Below, piece after piece: positions 63,047-64,000 of a stretch of DNA of 64,000 nucleotides. Position numbers and translations under genes: made by a program. The stretch is from Dyella_B sp035690825. GTDB lineage: Bacteria; Pseudomonadota; Gammaproteobacteria; Xanthomonadales; Rhodanobacteraceae. How positions within the stretch are numbered: the first letter of the stretch is position 1; each line of letters opens with the position of its first letter. The stretch spans positions 21,571-85,570 of the forward strand of contig NZ_JBQCHP010000043.1 of NCBI RefSeq assembly GCF_051954575.1, in the 5' to 3' direction. A model generated the notes under the pieces. The model saw only the letters and a list, made by a program, of their open reading frames with translations. It was not told where the DNA came from and did no database searches.

Positions 63047-63075
63047 TAGTTCGTAACTTATGAACTATAGAACTA
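63047..63075. promoter_or_regulatory. palindromic operator of the SDR/ArsR divergent promoter
   Basis: TAGTTC at 63047-63052 faces GAACTA at 63062-63067, and a second GAACTA follows at 63070-63075. Two further half-site-like TTC/GAATTC sequences lie at 63032-63043. The sites fall between the divergent starts of the SDR and the regulator, where a repressor would block both. The assignment as operator is inference. Confidence 0.6.
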
Positions 63076-63095
63076 GAAATCAAGTGCCTGATAAA

Positions 63096-63482
63096 ATGCG
63101 CGCCATGAGGCCGCTGGTTCACCCATCCATCGAAGACGTCACCGTCGAGGGCATCCTGCATGCCCTGTCCGACCCGGTGCGCGCGGCCATCTACGCCGAA
63201 CTGGCCATTTCCAGCGGCGCCACCTGCTCGAACTTCCTCAAGATCAGCGATCGCGAGATCCCCAAGTCCACCCTGTCACAGCACTTCCGCGCGCTGCGCG
63301 AGGCCGGCTTGATCCGCAGCGAACGGCATGGCGTGGAAATGCGCAATACCACCCGTTGCGAAGAGATCAATCAGCGGTTTCCCGGACTGATCATGACGAT
63401 CATGAAGGCGCATCAGATTCAGGCGGCAGAGCGTTTGCGCACGGCCAAGCGCAAGCCGGGCGGCAAGGCACGAACCGCTTAG
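63096..63482 (+). CDS. ArsR/HTH family transcriptional regulator
   Basis: A 128-residue winged-helix regulator. The DNA-binding part is HALSDPVRAAIYAELA and SDREIPKSTLSQHFRALREAGLI (about residues 22-75), as in ArsR-type and related small regulators. The frame starts 12 codons earlier, but that would place the start inside the palindromic operator. No metal-binding cysteine pair is obvious apart from CSNF and a later CEE, so the signal is unknown. It probably represses itself and the divergent SDR gene. Confidence 0.85.
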   Translation: MRAMRPLVHPSIEDVTVEGILHALSDPVRAAIYAELAISSGATCSNFLKISDREIPKSTLSQHFRALREAGLIRSERHGVEMRNTTRCEEINQRFPGLIMTIMKAHQIQAAERLRTAKRKPGGKARTA

Positions 63483-63511
63483 CGTGCAGCCCGGCTTCCT
63501 TCAGTTCTACG

Positions 63512-64000
63512 CTATGGGCTTTTCTCGGACAAGCCATACTTGCCGGCGCGATCGTCGATGCTCGAGCTGAGCGCACGCGCCGCCACCAGGTCGGCACGGC
63601 CCGCTTCGGCCTGACCGTTGCGGATCTCGGCCAGGCCAAGGCCATAATGCGACCACGCCGAATGCGGCGCATGCACGAGGGATTGCTGATACGCCTTGAT
63701 CGACTCGGCGTAATGGCCCAGCCGCAATTGCACTAAACCCAGGCTGTCGAGGTAGGCGGCAACTTCACCGTCGCGATCGATCGCCTTGCGGCAGTCTTTC
63801 AATGCGTCATCAAGCATCTGGTTGCTCAACGCGCGCGCCCAGCAGCGCTCGTTGAGCGCAAGGCCGAGCTCGGCGTCATTCCGGTGCAGGCGGATCCAGT
63901 CATCCAGGTACGGTAACGCCGAGCCTGGTTGATCGAGCTGGATATACAGCGTGGCGATCAGGCGTGCCTGCGGTGAGCCCGCAGGTGCGAGCATGCTTGC
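63512..64000 (-). CDS. TPR-repeat protein, 5' end outside the window
   Basis: The gene runs off the right edge on the minus strand; about 160 C-terminal residues are seen. They form tetratricopeptide repeats with the usual small and aromatic spacing (GEVAAYLDSLGLVQLRLGHYAESIKAY, HSAWSHYGLGLAEIRNGQAEAG). TPRs mediate protein contacts. The fragment ends with a charged tail and lies convergent with the ArsR-type gene. The true start and any signal peptide are not visible. Confidence 0.8.
   Translation of the reverse strand, partial: ASMLAPAGSPQARLIATLYIQLDQPGSALPYLDDWIRLHRNDAELGLALNERCWARALSNQMLDDALKDCRKAIDRDGEVAAYLDSLGLVQLRLGHYAESIKAYQQSLVHAPHSAWSHYGLGLAEIRNGQAEAGRADLVAARALSSSIDDRAGKYGLSEKSP

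Overview
The window is GC-rich, densely coded chromosomal DNA from a gammaproteobacterium. Gene content and style (a lipidated subtilisin autotransporter, a TonB receptor, a FadL-type porin, a plant-type glutaminyl cyclase, a sedolisin, a two-haem cytochrome/beta-helix pair, and abundant REP repeats headed by GTAG) suggest Xanthomonadales, probably Rhodanobacteraceae (Dyella/Rhodanobacter-like). This placement is inferred from families and style, not from a database search. I see no rRNA, tRNA, CRISPR array, prophage or intact insertion sequence.

Layout. 0-10 kb: cytoplasmic trehalase with a glucose-dehydrogenase-like SDR; GFA protein, alpha/beta hydrolase, M1 aminopeptidase and proline iminopeptidase; an Lrp regulator divergent from a DMT exporter; GST; ubiE. 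10-20 kb: a gene-poor gap, an SphB1-like autotransporter protease, plsB with an upstream lipoprotein gene, an acid phosphatase divergent from an AI-2E-family permease. 20-30 kb: bluB-rep; tdk with an unknown gene; a compact operon of ABC ATPase, permease, GldG-like protein, DUF4340-like protein and mutM; a fatty acid desaturase. 30-40 kb: saccharopine-dehydrogenase-like, DCC and DUF4166 genes; isochorismatase; rpmB-rpmG; secB-gpsA; a SNF2 helicase; a HAD phosphatase; glk. 40-53 kb: a sedolisin and hemB separated by a 290-bp MITE-like element; tautomerase, DUF4865 and LysR genes; glutaminyl cyclase; a KefB-type antiporter; a GT9 glycosyltransferase; a 1142-residue membrane ankyrin protein; YcgL. 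53-64 kb: a cell-surface group (FadL porin, aldehyde dehydrogenase, TonB receptor, two-haem cytochrome lipoprotein, beta-helix lipoprotein), then an SDR divergent from its probable ArsR-type regulator, and a truncated TPR gene.

The most striking non-coding signal is repeats. Five inverted pairs and one single copy of a GTAG-headed REP hairpin sit mostly between convergent genes. In six genes the GTAG supplies the UAG stop codon itself. A second, about 125-bp, element (three copies) carries end hairpins and G-quadruplex-type G runs. Together with the MITE and two further REP-like elements, these show strong non-autonomous repeat activity, although no transposase or RAYT gene is present here.

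Starts were chosen from ribosome-binding sites, signal peptides and domain boundaries. Several genes have upstream in-frame extensions that I rejected.
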